From NCBI GenBank assembly GCA_910579705.1, contig CAJTUI010000008.1, positions 70,807-106,270 on the forward strand: a stretch of DNA of 35,464 nucleotides, written 5' to 3'. The stretch's first letter is position 1. Each line of letters begins with the position of its first letter. The notes beneath the pieces were generated by a model. The model made no database searches, was not told the DNA's origin, and saw only the letters and a list, made by a program, of their open reading frames with translations. The DNA comes from an uncultured Christensenella sp. GTDB taxonomy: Bacteria; Bacillota; Clostridia; Christensenellales; Borkfalkiaceae. Below are positions 1 to 6,197 of this stretch, one piece after another. Both the position numbers and the translations under genes were made by a program.

Positions 1-530
1 GTATCAGGGATACCGCGGGCGTAAAGGCGATGAAACTCACGGGCGACGACTGTCTTGTCGATATGCTTGTCGTTGACGAAACAAAGGACGTGCTTACCGT
101 TACCTCCAAAGGTTTCGGCAAGCGCAGCGATATAGAGGATTACAGACTGCAAGGCAGAGCGGGCAAGGGCATAAAGGCGGGTATCTTCAACGAGATAACC
201 GGCGAACTTGTCAATATGAAACAGGTAACCGATAACGACGACGTTATGATTATATCCGACGGCGGAACGGTTATAAGAATGCACTGCTCGGATATTTCGC
301 GTATCGGCAGAAACACCAAGGGCGTGCGCCTTATGCGCCTTAAAGACGGAGCGGTCGCAACGATAGCGCTCACCGCAAGGGACGAGGAGGAGGCCGCCGA
401 AGAGCTTATCGAGGCCGCGCCCGAACTCCCCGCCGTACCCGCCGCAATAGAAACCGAAGAGGTCGGAACGGGCGTTGAGGATTTCGAAGAAGAAATTCCC
501 GCAGAAGACGGAACGGACGAAGAAATTTAA
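1..530 (+). CDS. gyrA: DNA gyrase subunit A, C-terminal fragment
   Basis: The reading frame is open from base 3 at the window edge, so only the last about 176 codons are present. It encodes the end of the GyrA C-terminal beta-propeller, which wraps DNA so that gyrase can introduce negative supercoils. Blade-type repeats are visible: IRDTAGVKAMKL at the very start, the segment around GRAGKGIKAG, and SRIGRNTKGVRLMRL, each matching the basic G-x-x-x-x-G-[VI] blade pattern. The protein ends in a long acidic tail rich in Glu, Ala and Pro, common in gyrase A subunits. ParC has a similar propeller, but this repeat form with an acidic tail favours GyrA. The next gene on this strand is an AT-rich cassette that is not part of this operon. 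Confidence 0.9.
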   Translation, partial: IRDTAGVKAMKLTGDDCLVDMLVVDETKDVLTVTSKGFGKRSDIEDYRLQGRAGKGIKAGIFNEITGELVNMKQVTDNDDVMIISDGGTVIRMHCSDISRIGRNTKGVRLMRLKDGAVATIALTARDEEEAAEELIEAAPELPAVPAAIETEEVGTGVEDFEEEIPAEDGTDEEI

Positions 531-569
531 CTAAAAAAGCTGACCGTAGCTGTGTATTTCATAGGGATT

Positions 570-602
570 AAAGCAAGGAAGATAATCAGTCCTTGCTTTT
601 TT
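570..602 (+). terminator. Intrinsic terminator at 5' side of cassette A
   Basis: Stem AAAGCAAGGA (570-579) pairs perfectly with TCCTTGCTTT (590-599) around a 10-nt loop, followed by more T residues. It stops gyrA transcripts from entering the next gene. Its 3' arm also carries the TTGCTT used as -35 box by the downstream promoter. Confidence 0.8.
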
Positions 603-621
603 AGTACGGTTAAGTTATAAT
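593..621 (+). promoter_or_regulatory. Promoter of cassette A gene
   Basis: TTGCTT at 593-598, a 17-nt spacer, and a perfect TATAAT at 616-621. The -35 is embedded in the terminator hairpin. Expected start of transcription is about 628-630, right at the 15-nt leader motif. Cassette B has the same arrangement with TTGTTT-N17-TAAAAT. Confidence 0.7.
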
Positions 622-630
622 GACTATGCG

Positions 631-645
631 ATAAACAGTAATTTA
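631..645 (+). repeat. Cassette 5' leader motif, copy A
   Basis: ATAAACAGTAATTTA. It is identical to the minus-strand sequence at 5983-5997 in front of the DUF6194-like gene, and lies the same distance (9 nt) after the -10 box in both. It is also a 12-of-15 inverted repeat of the cassette 3' motif at 1107-1121. Confidence 0.85.
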
Positions 646-659
646 GCGGAGATTTTAAT

Positions 660-1100
660 ATGCTTACAACAGAGCCAACTATTGAAATGATTCAGGAGTG
701 GAAATGCATATATAACGAAAATCGTGATAAGTTGAAACCGAATCGGAAAAGCGGAGCAGAAATAAATGATTATTTTTGCAACAAATATCGTTTTGAAAAA
801 TTAGATTCTTTATCTTTTCATGATGTCGTAGAATTCAACATTATGAAAAATGAATCTAATAGAGAGAAATTACCGCAAGGTGCAGTACCGCAAATTGTTG
901 CATATAAAGCTAAAGATTCATCTGTTTTAGTCGGGATTGATTTAGTTACGGGGTTTTTCCATATTGAAGGAAAAGATATTAATAGAGTGGCGGAAATTTA
1001 CGATGACCTTTTTCTGTTCAGAGGATTAGACGAAACAGATATAAAAAATTATTTTTTAGTCGCACAATACATTCAGTGCTTGAATAACAAATTATCATAG
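660..1100 (+). CDS. Hypothetical protein (cassette A cargo)
   Basis: A 146-residue soluble protein of unknown family; I recognise no catalytic motif, signal peptide or membrane helix. The N-terminal half is charged and helical (TIEMIQEWKCIYNENRDKL), and the middle has a beta-like stretch (VPQIVAYKAKDSSVLVGID) before a second helical region. The start ATG has an AGCGGAG ribosome site 7 nt upstream, supporting position 660. Codons are clearly AT-rich (AAA, GAA, AAT, TTA), unlike the GC-rich gyrA and ATPase genes on both sides, which points to transfer. The gene has its own terminator, promoter and 3' hairpin and is not in an operon with either neighbour. No function is proposed. Confidence 0.8.
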   Translation: MLTTEPTIEMIQEWKCIYNENRDKLKPNRKSGAEINDYFCNKYRFEKLDSLSFHDVVEFNIMKNESNREKLPQGAVPQIVAYKAKDSSVLVGIDLVTGFFHIEGKDINRVAEIYDDLFLFRGLDETDIKNYFLVAQYIQCLNNKLS

Positions 1101-1106
1101 TAACGA

Positions 1107-1124
1107 TAAATTTCAATTTATCTT
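1107..1124 (+). repeat. Cassette 3' motif, copy A
   Basis: TAAATTTCAATTTATCTT, starting 6 nt after the stop codon. It is identical over 18 nt to the minus-strand sequence at 5499-5516 after the DUF6194-like gene. In this copy GATAAATT-TC-AATTTATC is itself a perfect dyad. Confidence 0.85.
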
Positions 1125-1142
1125 TATAATCTTTTATAAAGT

Positions 1143-1181
1143 ATAGCGCACTATACTTCGCAAGCGAAGATAGTGCGCTAT
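1143..1181. terminator. Long hairpin closing cassette A
   Basis: ATAGCGCACTAT (1143-1154) pairs with ATAGTGCGCTAT (1170-1181), and CTTCGC (1156-1161) pairs with GCGAAG (1164-1169), with a single bulged A at 1155. This is an 18-bp stem. The following sequence has only a short T run, so it could act as a terminator, an mRNA-stabilising hairpin or a structural end of the cassette. Confidence 0.6.
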
Positions 1182-1233
1182 TTCTGTGACCACAAGGAAA
1201 TCCCTATAACAGATACCCTTACGGGCGGCTGGT

Positions 1234-3921
1234 TTATTCGTTTTCGGTCTGTTGTTTTGGCGCGGCGTGTTTCTTACCGGTCGAGGAGGGGAAGATATAG
1301 TGCATAAGCTCTATCATCCAGCTCGAAACGGGGAACGCGGCTTCGAGAACTACTACGATAGTCAGTATCTTCGCGTAATCCCACTCGATTGTGCCCCAGC
1401 CCTCGTATAACAGCCCTGCAATCTGCGGCACGGCGTATGCCGTTATACAAATCGCAAGCACGGAAACGCACAGCACGGCGCGGTATACGTTGAACGGTTT
1501 ACAAATCCTGAAAAGCATTACAAGGCCCGAGAACGTCAGCGCAATCATACACATTGCTAGGTAGTGCTGCCCGAACTCGGCTTTGTCTATTACCTGAGTT
1601 AAGAACATAGACATTACGCAGACAATCATAACTATCGCGCCCGATACCGCCCCGCTCATAACGTGCGTAATGAACTTGCCCTGCACGCGCTCGTTGTTGG
1701 GTTGCAACGACAGGAAGAAGGAGGGGATTGCGATAATCGCAAATTCGAGTAACAATACGTTCTGCGGCATAAACAGGTAAGGAACCTGCATAGCGATACA
1801 GATTGTCGCAAGCAGAGCCGTAAACAGCGTTTTCATAAGATAAAGCGAGGACGAGTTTTTGATGTTGTTTATAACTCGCCTGCCCTCCGCAACGACCTTG
1901 GGCATATTGTTGAAGTTGTTGTCCATAAGCACTATATGGCTTACGTTCTTGGCCGCCTCGCTGCCGGACGCGACGGAAATCGCGCAGTCGGCCTCTTTGA
2001 GCGCCAGAATATCGTTTACGCCGTCGCCCGTCATTGCGACGGTGTTGCCCTCGGACTTAATCGAGCGGACGAGTATCGCCTTCTGCTCGGGCGTGACCCT
2101 GCCGAACACGGTGTATTTGTTTGCTACGTTTGCAACTTCTTTCTCGTTCAGTCCTTCCAGCGAGATATATTTCTCGGCGTTCTTTATTCCCGCGCGCTTT
2201 GCGACTTCGCATACGGTAACGGGGTTGTCGCCGGAAATTACCTTCACGTTTACTTCGTTTTCGCCGAACCAGCGGATAGTGTCAATCGCGTCTTCCCTGA
2301 TATTGTCGGCTATCGATATTACCGCTATGGGTTTCAGCACCGCGGGCAGCTTGTCGCCGACGATAGGCGCGGGCGAGTGCGCAAGCACGATAACGCGGAG
2401 GCCCATCTGAGCGTAGCTTTTGACTATTCTCTCGACCTTGGCGGGATAGGGTTTGAGCACGAATTCGGGCGCGCCCATACAGAAAGTGCCTACGTCTTCG
2501 AACGTTACGGCCGAAAGTTTTCTTTTCGAGGAGAAAGGCAGAGTGACCGTGGGCGACATCTTGTCGCTCAGCCCGAAATGGTTATGCAGCGCAATCGAGG
2601 TCTGGTTATTGTCGTCCAGTGCGGCGAGCATACTGCCCATAATGTCGTTGAGTGAATATTCCCCGACAGTATTTAAAATCACGCAGTCGTTTACGCGCAT
2701 TCTGCCGTCGGTAATCGTTCCCGTTTTATCCAGACACAGCACGTTTACCCTCGCAAGCATTTCCAGCGAATACATATCCTGCACAAGCGTATGGTTTTTG
2801 GTGAGTCTTGCGATACCGGTAAACATCGCCACGCTTGTAAGTAGCAGCATTCCCGAAGGTATCATTCCGACGACAACCGTCACGGTTCGCTGTATCGCAT
2901 AGTTGATGTGCGCTTTGAAAATGAAATCGCCTATATCCAGCGCGGGGTCGTAATTGCTCTTCGCAATGAAAAACATACCTATCGCGATAGGGAGTATGAG
3001 TATGGAAATAACCTTGATTATGAGCTTGGTGGAGTTCATAAGCTCGGAATTGGGCCGCTTATACTTTTTTGCCTTGGAGGTAAGCTTTTCGATGTAAGTT
3101 TCCTTACCTACTTTGTCGACGCGGCACTTTCCGTTTCCGCTCGATATGAAACTTCCCGCATACAGCACGTCGCCCACGTTCTTCTTAATTGCTATCGACT
3201 CGCCCGTTAAAAGGCTTTCGTTCACTTCGACGGAGCCTTCCGCAAGAACGCAGTCCGCAGGCACCTGATTGCCCAGTTCCAGCAAAATTACGTCGTCCAG
3301 CACTATTTCGTTTACGGGAATTTCGCACGCTTCGCCGTCGCGTATGGCCTTGACCGAACTTGCGGCCAGAATGGTCAGTTTGTCGATTGACAGCTTGGAG
3401 CGTATTTCCTGAAATATGCCTATGGCGATGTTTGCCGCCGTGATAAACAGAACGAGATAGTTCGTTATCGATTTGGTGTTTGCGATAAGGAACGCCGCGC
3501 CCGCAAGCAGACACAGCAGGTTGAAGAACGTGCAGATATTGCTAATGAAAATGCTTGCGTACGAGCGGGAGTATTTCTTATTGGTATCGTTAAACAGAAA
3601 CTGGGTGAACCGCGTCTGAACCTGCGCGGTGGACAAACCCTTGTTGAGTTTGGGCGAAAACCTGTCGACCTTGCTCGAAACGTTCTTTTTGGGGTGACGC
3701 TTGAAATATTTGATTATTTTTTCTTTGTCGAATTCCCCGTCCTTATTTTCGGACTTAATATCGGACTTGTCGGAAACCGCGCCGCCGTCGGCAACGGCCG
3801 CAGCGGAGGCCGCCGCGCTCTCTTCCTCGGCGGAACCGCGGGAAGGTGCGTCGGGGGATACCTGACGCTCGTCGTCTTCGTCGTCCTTTTTACCGTTCAC
3901 TTTAAAAACAATTTTACTCAT
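1234..3921 (-). CDS. P-type cation-transporting ATPase
   Basis: An 895-residue membrane ATPase coupling ATP hydrolysis to cation transport. The actuator loop LTGES is at residues 238-242, the phosphorylation site DKTGT at 398-402, an N-domain core PFSSKRKLSA at 462-471, and the hinge TGDGVND at 631-637, followed by a C-terminal block of membrane helices. The first about 70 residues are an acidic, low-complexity cytoplasmic extension. Transmembrane segment 4 reads MIPSGM (353-358) where calcium pumps usually have PEG[LM], so the key Glu is replaced. The overall pattern resembles the Exp7/CaxP and CtpE-like group linked to calcium or other divalent cations; the substrate is not certain. The gene is single, with its own promoter at 3960-3988 and an AGGAAAG site. 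It converges on gyrA. Confidence 0.85.
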   Translation of the reverse strand: MSKIVFKVNGKKDDEDDERQVSPDAPSRGSAEEESAAASAAAVADGGAVSDKSDIKSENKDGEFDKEKIIKYFKRHPKKNVSSKVDRFSPKLNKGLSTAQVQTRFTQFLFNDTNKKYSRSYASIFISNICTFFNLLCLLAGAAFLIANTKSITNYLVLFITAANIAIGIFQEIRSKLSIDKLTILAASSVKAIRDGEACEIPVNEIVLDDVILLELGNQVPADCVLAEGSVEVNESLLTGESIAIKKNVGDVLYAGSFISSGNGKCRVDKVGKETYIEKLTSKAKKYKRPNSELMNSTKLIIKVISILILPIAIGMFFIAKSNYDPALDIGDFIFKAHINYAIQRTVTVVVGMIPSGMLLLTSVAMFTGIARLTKNHTLVQDMYSLEMLARVNVLCLDKTGTITDGRMRVNDCVILNTVGEYSLNDIMGSMLAALDDNNQTSIALHNHFGLSDKMSPTVTLPFSSKRKLSAVTFEDVGTFCMGAPEFVLKPYPAKVERIVKSYAQMGLRVIVLAHSPAPIVGDKLPAVLKPIAVISIADNIREDAIDTIRWFGENEVNVKVISGDNPVTVCEVAKRAGIKNAEKYISLEGLNEKEVANVANKYTVFGRVTPEQKAILVRSIKSEGNTVAMTGDGVNDILALKEADCAISVASGSEAAKNVSHIVLMDNNFNNMPKVVAEGRRVINNIKNSSSLYLMKTLFTALLATICIAMQVPYLFMPQNVLLLEFAIIAIPSFFLSLQPNNERVQGKFITHVMSGAVSGAIVMIVCVMSMFLTQVIDKAEFGQHYLAMCMIALTFSGLVMLFRICKPFNVYRAVLCVSVLAICITAYAVPQIAGLLYEGWGTIEWDYAKILTIVVVLEAAFPVSSWMIELMHYIFPSSTGKKHAAPKQQTENE

Positions 3922-3959
3922 AGTCTTTCCTGTATTAATAAAACATTTCTACAAACTAC

Positions 3960-3988
3960 ATTATAACACACCTAAACTTTTTTTTCAA
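3960..3988 (-). promoter_or_regulatory. Promoter of the P-type ATPase gene
   Basis: On the minus strand: TTGAAA (3988-3983), a 17-nt spacer, TATAAT (3965-3960). It lies 38 nt before the ATG, with an AGGAAAG ribosome site in between. Confidence 0.75.
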
Positions 3989-4007
3989 TATATTAACGGT
4001 GTTTTAA

Positions 4008-4036
4008 TTGCAATTACCAAAAATTTGAAGTATAAT
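4008..4036 (+). promoter_or_regulatory. Promoter of serS
   Basis: TTGCAA at 4008-4013, a 17-nt spacer and a perfect TATAAT at 4031-4036. The expected leader is only about 20-25 nt, so there is no room for a T-box riboswitch, which many Firmicutes serS genes carry. Confidence 0.8.
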
Positions 4037-4064
4037 TTTGTCGTACTTAAAAAAGGAGCCGATT

Positions 4065-5357
4065 ATGATTGATATTAATATAATCAGGGAAAATCCTCAG
4101 CTTGTAAAAGAGAATATCAAAAAGAAATTTCAGGACAGAAAACTGCCGCTCGTAGACGAGATACTCGCGCTCGACGTTAAAAAGCGCGAACTCCAATCCG
4201 AGGGCGACGCGCTCCGCGCCCAGCGCAACTCGCTTGCAAAGAGCATCGGCGTGCTTATGCGCGAGGGTAAAAAGCAGGAGGCGGAGGAGGCGAAACGCGT
4301 TTCCAAAGAGAATAACGAGCGTATCGCCGCAATAGAGGCCGAAAGCGAAGAGATAGAAAAAAAGCTTAAAACGGCTATGATGTCCATACCCAACATAATC
4401 GCGGACGACGTTCCCGTCGGTAGGGACGACAGCGAGAACGTTCAGGGCAAGGTGTTTCTGAAAGCCGAAGAAAAGCCGTTCGAAGTGCCTTACCACCTCG
4501 ATATACTCGAAAGTTTAGGCGGTATCGATCTAGACGCGGCGCGGCGTACAAGCGGCAACGGCTTTTACTATCTTCTCGGCGACGTTGCGCGCCTGCACTC
4601 GGCAGTATTGACATACGCGCGCGATTTTATGATAGACAAGGGCTTTACTTACTGCATTCCTCCGTTTATGATCAGGAGCGACGTCGTTTCCGGCGTTATG
4701 AGCTTTGAGGAAATGGAAGGAATGATGTACAAGATAGAAGGCGAGGACCTGTATCTTATCGGCACGTCGGAGCACTCTATGATAGGCAGGTTTATGAACG
4801 AGGTCTTGCCCGAAAGCTCGCTCCCGCAGACGCTTACTTCGTATTCGCCCTGTTTCAGAAAGGAAAAGGGCGCGCACGGCATAGAGGAGCGCGGCATTTA
4901 CCGCATACACCAGTTCGAAAAGCAGGAAATGATAGTAATATGCAGGCCCGAAGAAAGCGATTACTGGTATGAAAAACTCTGGAACTACACTGTGGAGCTG
5001 TTTACGTCTATGGAAATCCCCGTCCGCCAGCTTATATGTTGCTCGGGCGATCTGGCTGACCTTAAATACAAGAGTTGCGACATCGAGGCGTGGAGCCCCC
5101 GCCAGAAAAAGTATTTCGAGGTGGGAAGTTGCTCCAACCTGACAGACGCGCAGGCGCGCCGCTTAGGTATCAGATACAAAAATTCCAAAACGGGTAAAAA
5201 CGAGTATGCGCACACCCTCAACAACACGGTCGTCGCGCCGCCGAGAATGCTTATCGCGTTCCTCGAAAACCACTTGCAGGCGGACGGAAGTATTTACGTG
5301 CCAGAAGTGCTCAGAAAATACCTCGGCGGAAAAGAAAAGCTTACGCCCAAAAAGTAA
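4065..5357 (+). CDS. serS: Seryl-tRNA synthetase
   Basis: Charges tRNA-Ser with serine in the cytosol. The product is 430 residues when started at ATG 4065, which has AAAGGAG six nt upstream; an upstream in-frame TTG at 4038 overlaps the promoter and is unlikely. It begins with the typical MIDINIIRENPQLVKEN. A long charged coiled coil (about residues 30-105) forms the tRNA-binding arm. The class II core follows: motif 2 (SYSPCFRKEKGAHG), the insert RGIYRIHQFEKQEM, and motif 3 near LNNTVVAPPRMLIAFLEN. Length and domain order are normal for bacterial SerRS. It has its own strong promoter, and its terminator appears to be the hairpin now split by cassette B. Confidence 0.97.
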   Translation: MIDINIIRENPQLVKENIKKKFQDRKLPLVDEILALDVKKRELQSEGDALRAQRNSLAKSIGVLMREGKKQEAEEAKRVSKENNERIAAIEAESEEIEKKLKTAMMSIPNIIADDVPVGRDDSENVQGKVFLKAEEKPFEVPYHLDILESLGGIDLDAARRTSGNGFYYLLGDVARLHSAVLTYARDFMIDKGFTYCIPPFMIRSDVVSGVMSFEEMEGMMYKIEGEDLYLIGTSEHSMIGRFMNEVLPESSLPQTLTSYSPCFRKEKGAHGIEERGIYRIHQFEKQEMIVICRPEESDYWYEKLWNYTVELFTSMEIPVRQLICCSGDLADLKYKSCDIEAWSPRQKKYFEVGSCSNLTDAQARRLGIRYKNSKTGKNEYAHTLNNTVVAPPRMLIAFLENHLQADGSIYVPEVLRKYLGGKEKLTPKK

Positions 5358-5440
5358 AAAAATAAAGCCGCACGGAAAAGCGCATTTCCCATAGAGAATT
5401 GTAAAATTAAATTTTTTTAGTGCTACGCTTTCATATTATT

Positions 5441-5475
5441 AAAAGGCTCTCGAACAAAATGTTCGAGAGCCTTTT
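5441..5475. terminator. Bidirectional terminator closing cassette B
   Basis: AAAAGGCTCTCGAACA (5441-5456) pairs perfectly with TGTTCGAGAGCCTTTT (5460-5475), a 16-bp stem with A tract and T tract on the two sides. It ends the DUF6194-like gene on the minus strand and could also stop serS readthrough. Confidence 0.9.
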
Positions 5476-5498
5476 AGCTTACACATAATGAAGTTAAT

Positions 5499-5516
5499 AA
5501 GATAAATTGAAATTTA
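5499..5516 (-). repeat. Cassette 3' motif, copy B
   Basis: On the minus strand this reads TAAATTTCAATTTATCTT, identical to 1107-1124. It begins 2 nt after the stop codon of the DUF6194-like gene. Confidence 0.85.
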
Positions 5517-5518
5517 AC

Positions 5519-5965
5519 TTACTTTCTTTTAGAATATTTTTCCTTTGCGTACTCATAAGCCTCTTTAATTAACGGCTTTAATCTTTCAAAGGTTATATCA
5601 GACGGATTGAGCGCACACACCCAACTCATCCAAGCGTAAACGGGGTGTGGCAATATTTTATCTGTTTGCGTAAAGTCATACGGCATATCCACAATTCCGC
5701 CTTTTGACGGACGTGCAGGAACAAAGCCGAACATATTTATAAAAGTATTTTTGCGAATACCTACATTTACGCGGTAAATATTTTCCCTGTTCAAATCCGA
5801 ACTCTTATCGTTGTCGCCGTCTTTCTCTTTGACGGTTAAAATATAAATTCCTCGTTTTAGCGTATTATTCGGATTATAGAAAATTCCGTTCTCGCCCCAA
5901 CTGCTTACTAAAACCGTGTCGGGTAAATTATTAAGGCAGTATTTGAGTATATCGTTAGGTTGCAT
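5519..5965 (-). CDS. DUF6194-like protein (cassette B cargo)
   Basis: A 148-residue protein resembling the uncharacterised DUF6194 family. The recognisable family pattern is SDLNRENIYRVNVGIRKNTF (about residues 56-75), then a D-x-x-x-P segment, DKILPHPVYAWMSWVCALNP (about 102-121), and a C-terminal helix LKPLIKEAYEYAKEKY. The family's biochemical role is unknown. No signal peptide or membrane helix is seen. The start ATG is supported by AGGAAAG upstream. Codons are AT-rich compared with serS. The gene converges on serS, has its own promoter and terminator, and sits in the same cassette-like frame as the unrelated gene at 660-1100. The family assignment is from memory of its motifs and could be tested by a profile search. 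Confidence 0.75.
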   Translation of the reverse strand: MQPNDILKYCLNNLPDTVLVSSWGENGIFYNPNNTLKRGIYILTVKEKDGDNDKSSDLNRENIYRVNVGIRKNTFINMFGFVPARPSKGGIVDMPYDFTQTDKILPHPVYAWMSWVCALNPSDITFERLKPLIKEAYEYAKEKYSKRK

Positions 5966-5982
5966 TTTATACTTTCCTAATG

Positions 5983-5997
5983 TAAATTACTGTTTAT
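5983..5997 (-). repeat. Cassette 5' leader motif, copy B
   Basis: On the minus strand this is ATAAACAGTAATTTA, identical to 631-645, again 9 nt after the -10 box. Confidence 0.85.
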
Positions 5998-6006
5998 AGT
6001 ATTATC

Positions 6007-6035
6007 ATTTTAACACAATGGAAAATGAAAAACAA
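6007..6035 (-). promoter_or_regulatory. Promoter of the DUF6194-like gene
   Basis: On the minus strand: TTGTTT (6035-6030), a 17-nt spacer, TAAAAT (6012-6007). As in cassette A, GTTA[AT]AATGA surrounds the -10 and the -35 lies in the 3' arm and T tail of a hairpin. Confidence 0.65.
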
Positions 6036-6087
6036 GCGGTTTGCAATATCAGCCATATCTCACTTGGCTACAAGTAGCCTCGCTTGT
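6032..6087 (-). terminator. Hairpin overlapping the cassette B -35 box
   Basis: ACAAGCG (6032-6038) is complementary to CGCTTGT (6081-6087). Between them lies a tight stem GGCTAC/GTAGCC (6066-6071 and 6074-6079). On the minus strand the second outer arm is followed by T residues, giving a terminator-like shape. The long loop makes real terminator activity doubtful. Confidence 0.4.
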
Positions 6088-6105
6088 CCACGCAATATAA
6101 ATATC

Positions 6106-6141
6106 AAAAAAGGCGTGGCTTCACGCCACGCCTGATTTTTT
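6106..6141. terminator. Bidirectional terminator at 5' side of cassette B
   Basis: AGGCGTGGC (6111-6119) pairs perfectly with GCCACGCCT (6125-6133) around a 5-nt loop, with an A tract on the left and a T tract on the right. On the minus strand it stops transcripts coming from the gene at 6198-6914. Confidence 0.9.
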
Positions 6142-6197
6142 CCCTGCGGCTTACCTGTTTTTCCCTATTGGAATTACGGTAAACGTGCGGCTGTTTT

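Larger units (their letters stand above)
561..1207 (+). mobile_element. Candidate single-gene cassette A
   Basis: A 647-nt unit bounded by a perfect 9-bp inverted repeat: ATAGGGATT at 561-569 and AATCCCTAT at 1199-1207. In order it contains a terminator hairpin, a promoter whose -35 lies in the hairpin's 3' arm, a 15-nt leader motif, one AT-rich ORF, an 18-nt 3' motif and a second hairpin. Each end is exactly 12 nt from an arm of the split terminator. No transposase is encoded and no target duplication is obvious. The same order of parts recurs in cassette B at 5391-6168. That this is a mobile unit is inference; the shared layout is directly visible. Confidence 0.5.
538..1230. other. Split terminator arms around cassette A
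   Basis: The 11-nt arm at 538-548 (AGCTGACCGTA) follows six A residues just after the gyrA stop. Its partner TACGGGCGGCT is at 1220-1230, just before the stop of the convergent ATPase gene and followed by GGTTTATT. The arms pair over 11 positions with one G-U wobble and one A-G mismatch. A-rich and T-rich outer flanks are what a bidirectional terminator between convergent genes would show. The arms are now 671 nt apart with the AT-rich gene and its signals between them. I infer that an original terminator hairpin was opened by an insertion in its loop. Confidence 0.5.
5391..6168 (-). mobile_element. Candidate single-gene cassette B
   Basis: A 778-nt unit on the minus strand. Its ends are ATAGAGA at 5391-5397 and TCCCTAT at 6162-6168, which match the cassette A ends with one difference. 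They lie 16 and 15 nt inside the split terminator arms. In minus-strand order it holds a GC-rich terminator hairpin, a second hairpin whose 3' arm includes the -35 box, the promoter, the 15-nt leader motif, the DUF6194-like ORF, the 18-nt 3' motif and a closing terminator. The parts and their order match cassette A although the proteins are unrelated. The exact ends are less certain than for cassette A. Confidence 0.45.
5366..6192. other. Split terminator arms around cassette B
   Basis: AGCCGCACG at 5366-5374, preceded by an A-rich run (5356-5366) right after the serS stop, is perfectly complementary to CGTGCGGCT at 6184-6192. The latter is followed by GTTTTTTATTTT just before the stop of the convergent gene at 6198. 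Together they read as one bidirectional intrinsic terminator between convergent genes, but the arms are 809 nt apart with the AT-rich DUF6194-like gene and its signals between them. This is the second instance of the arrangement seen at 538-1230. Confidence 0.6.

Noticed and set aside
4014..4064. T-box riboswitch before serS.
   Set aside because: The promoter is only about 29 nt before the start codon, leaving no room for a T-box leader.
561..6168. Classical integron cassettes with attC sites.
   Set aside because: The units have their own promoters and lie in opposite orientations at separate loci; no attC core sites or integrase are visible.
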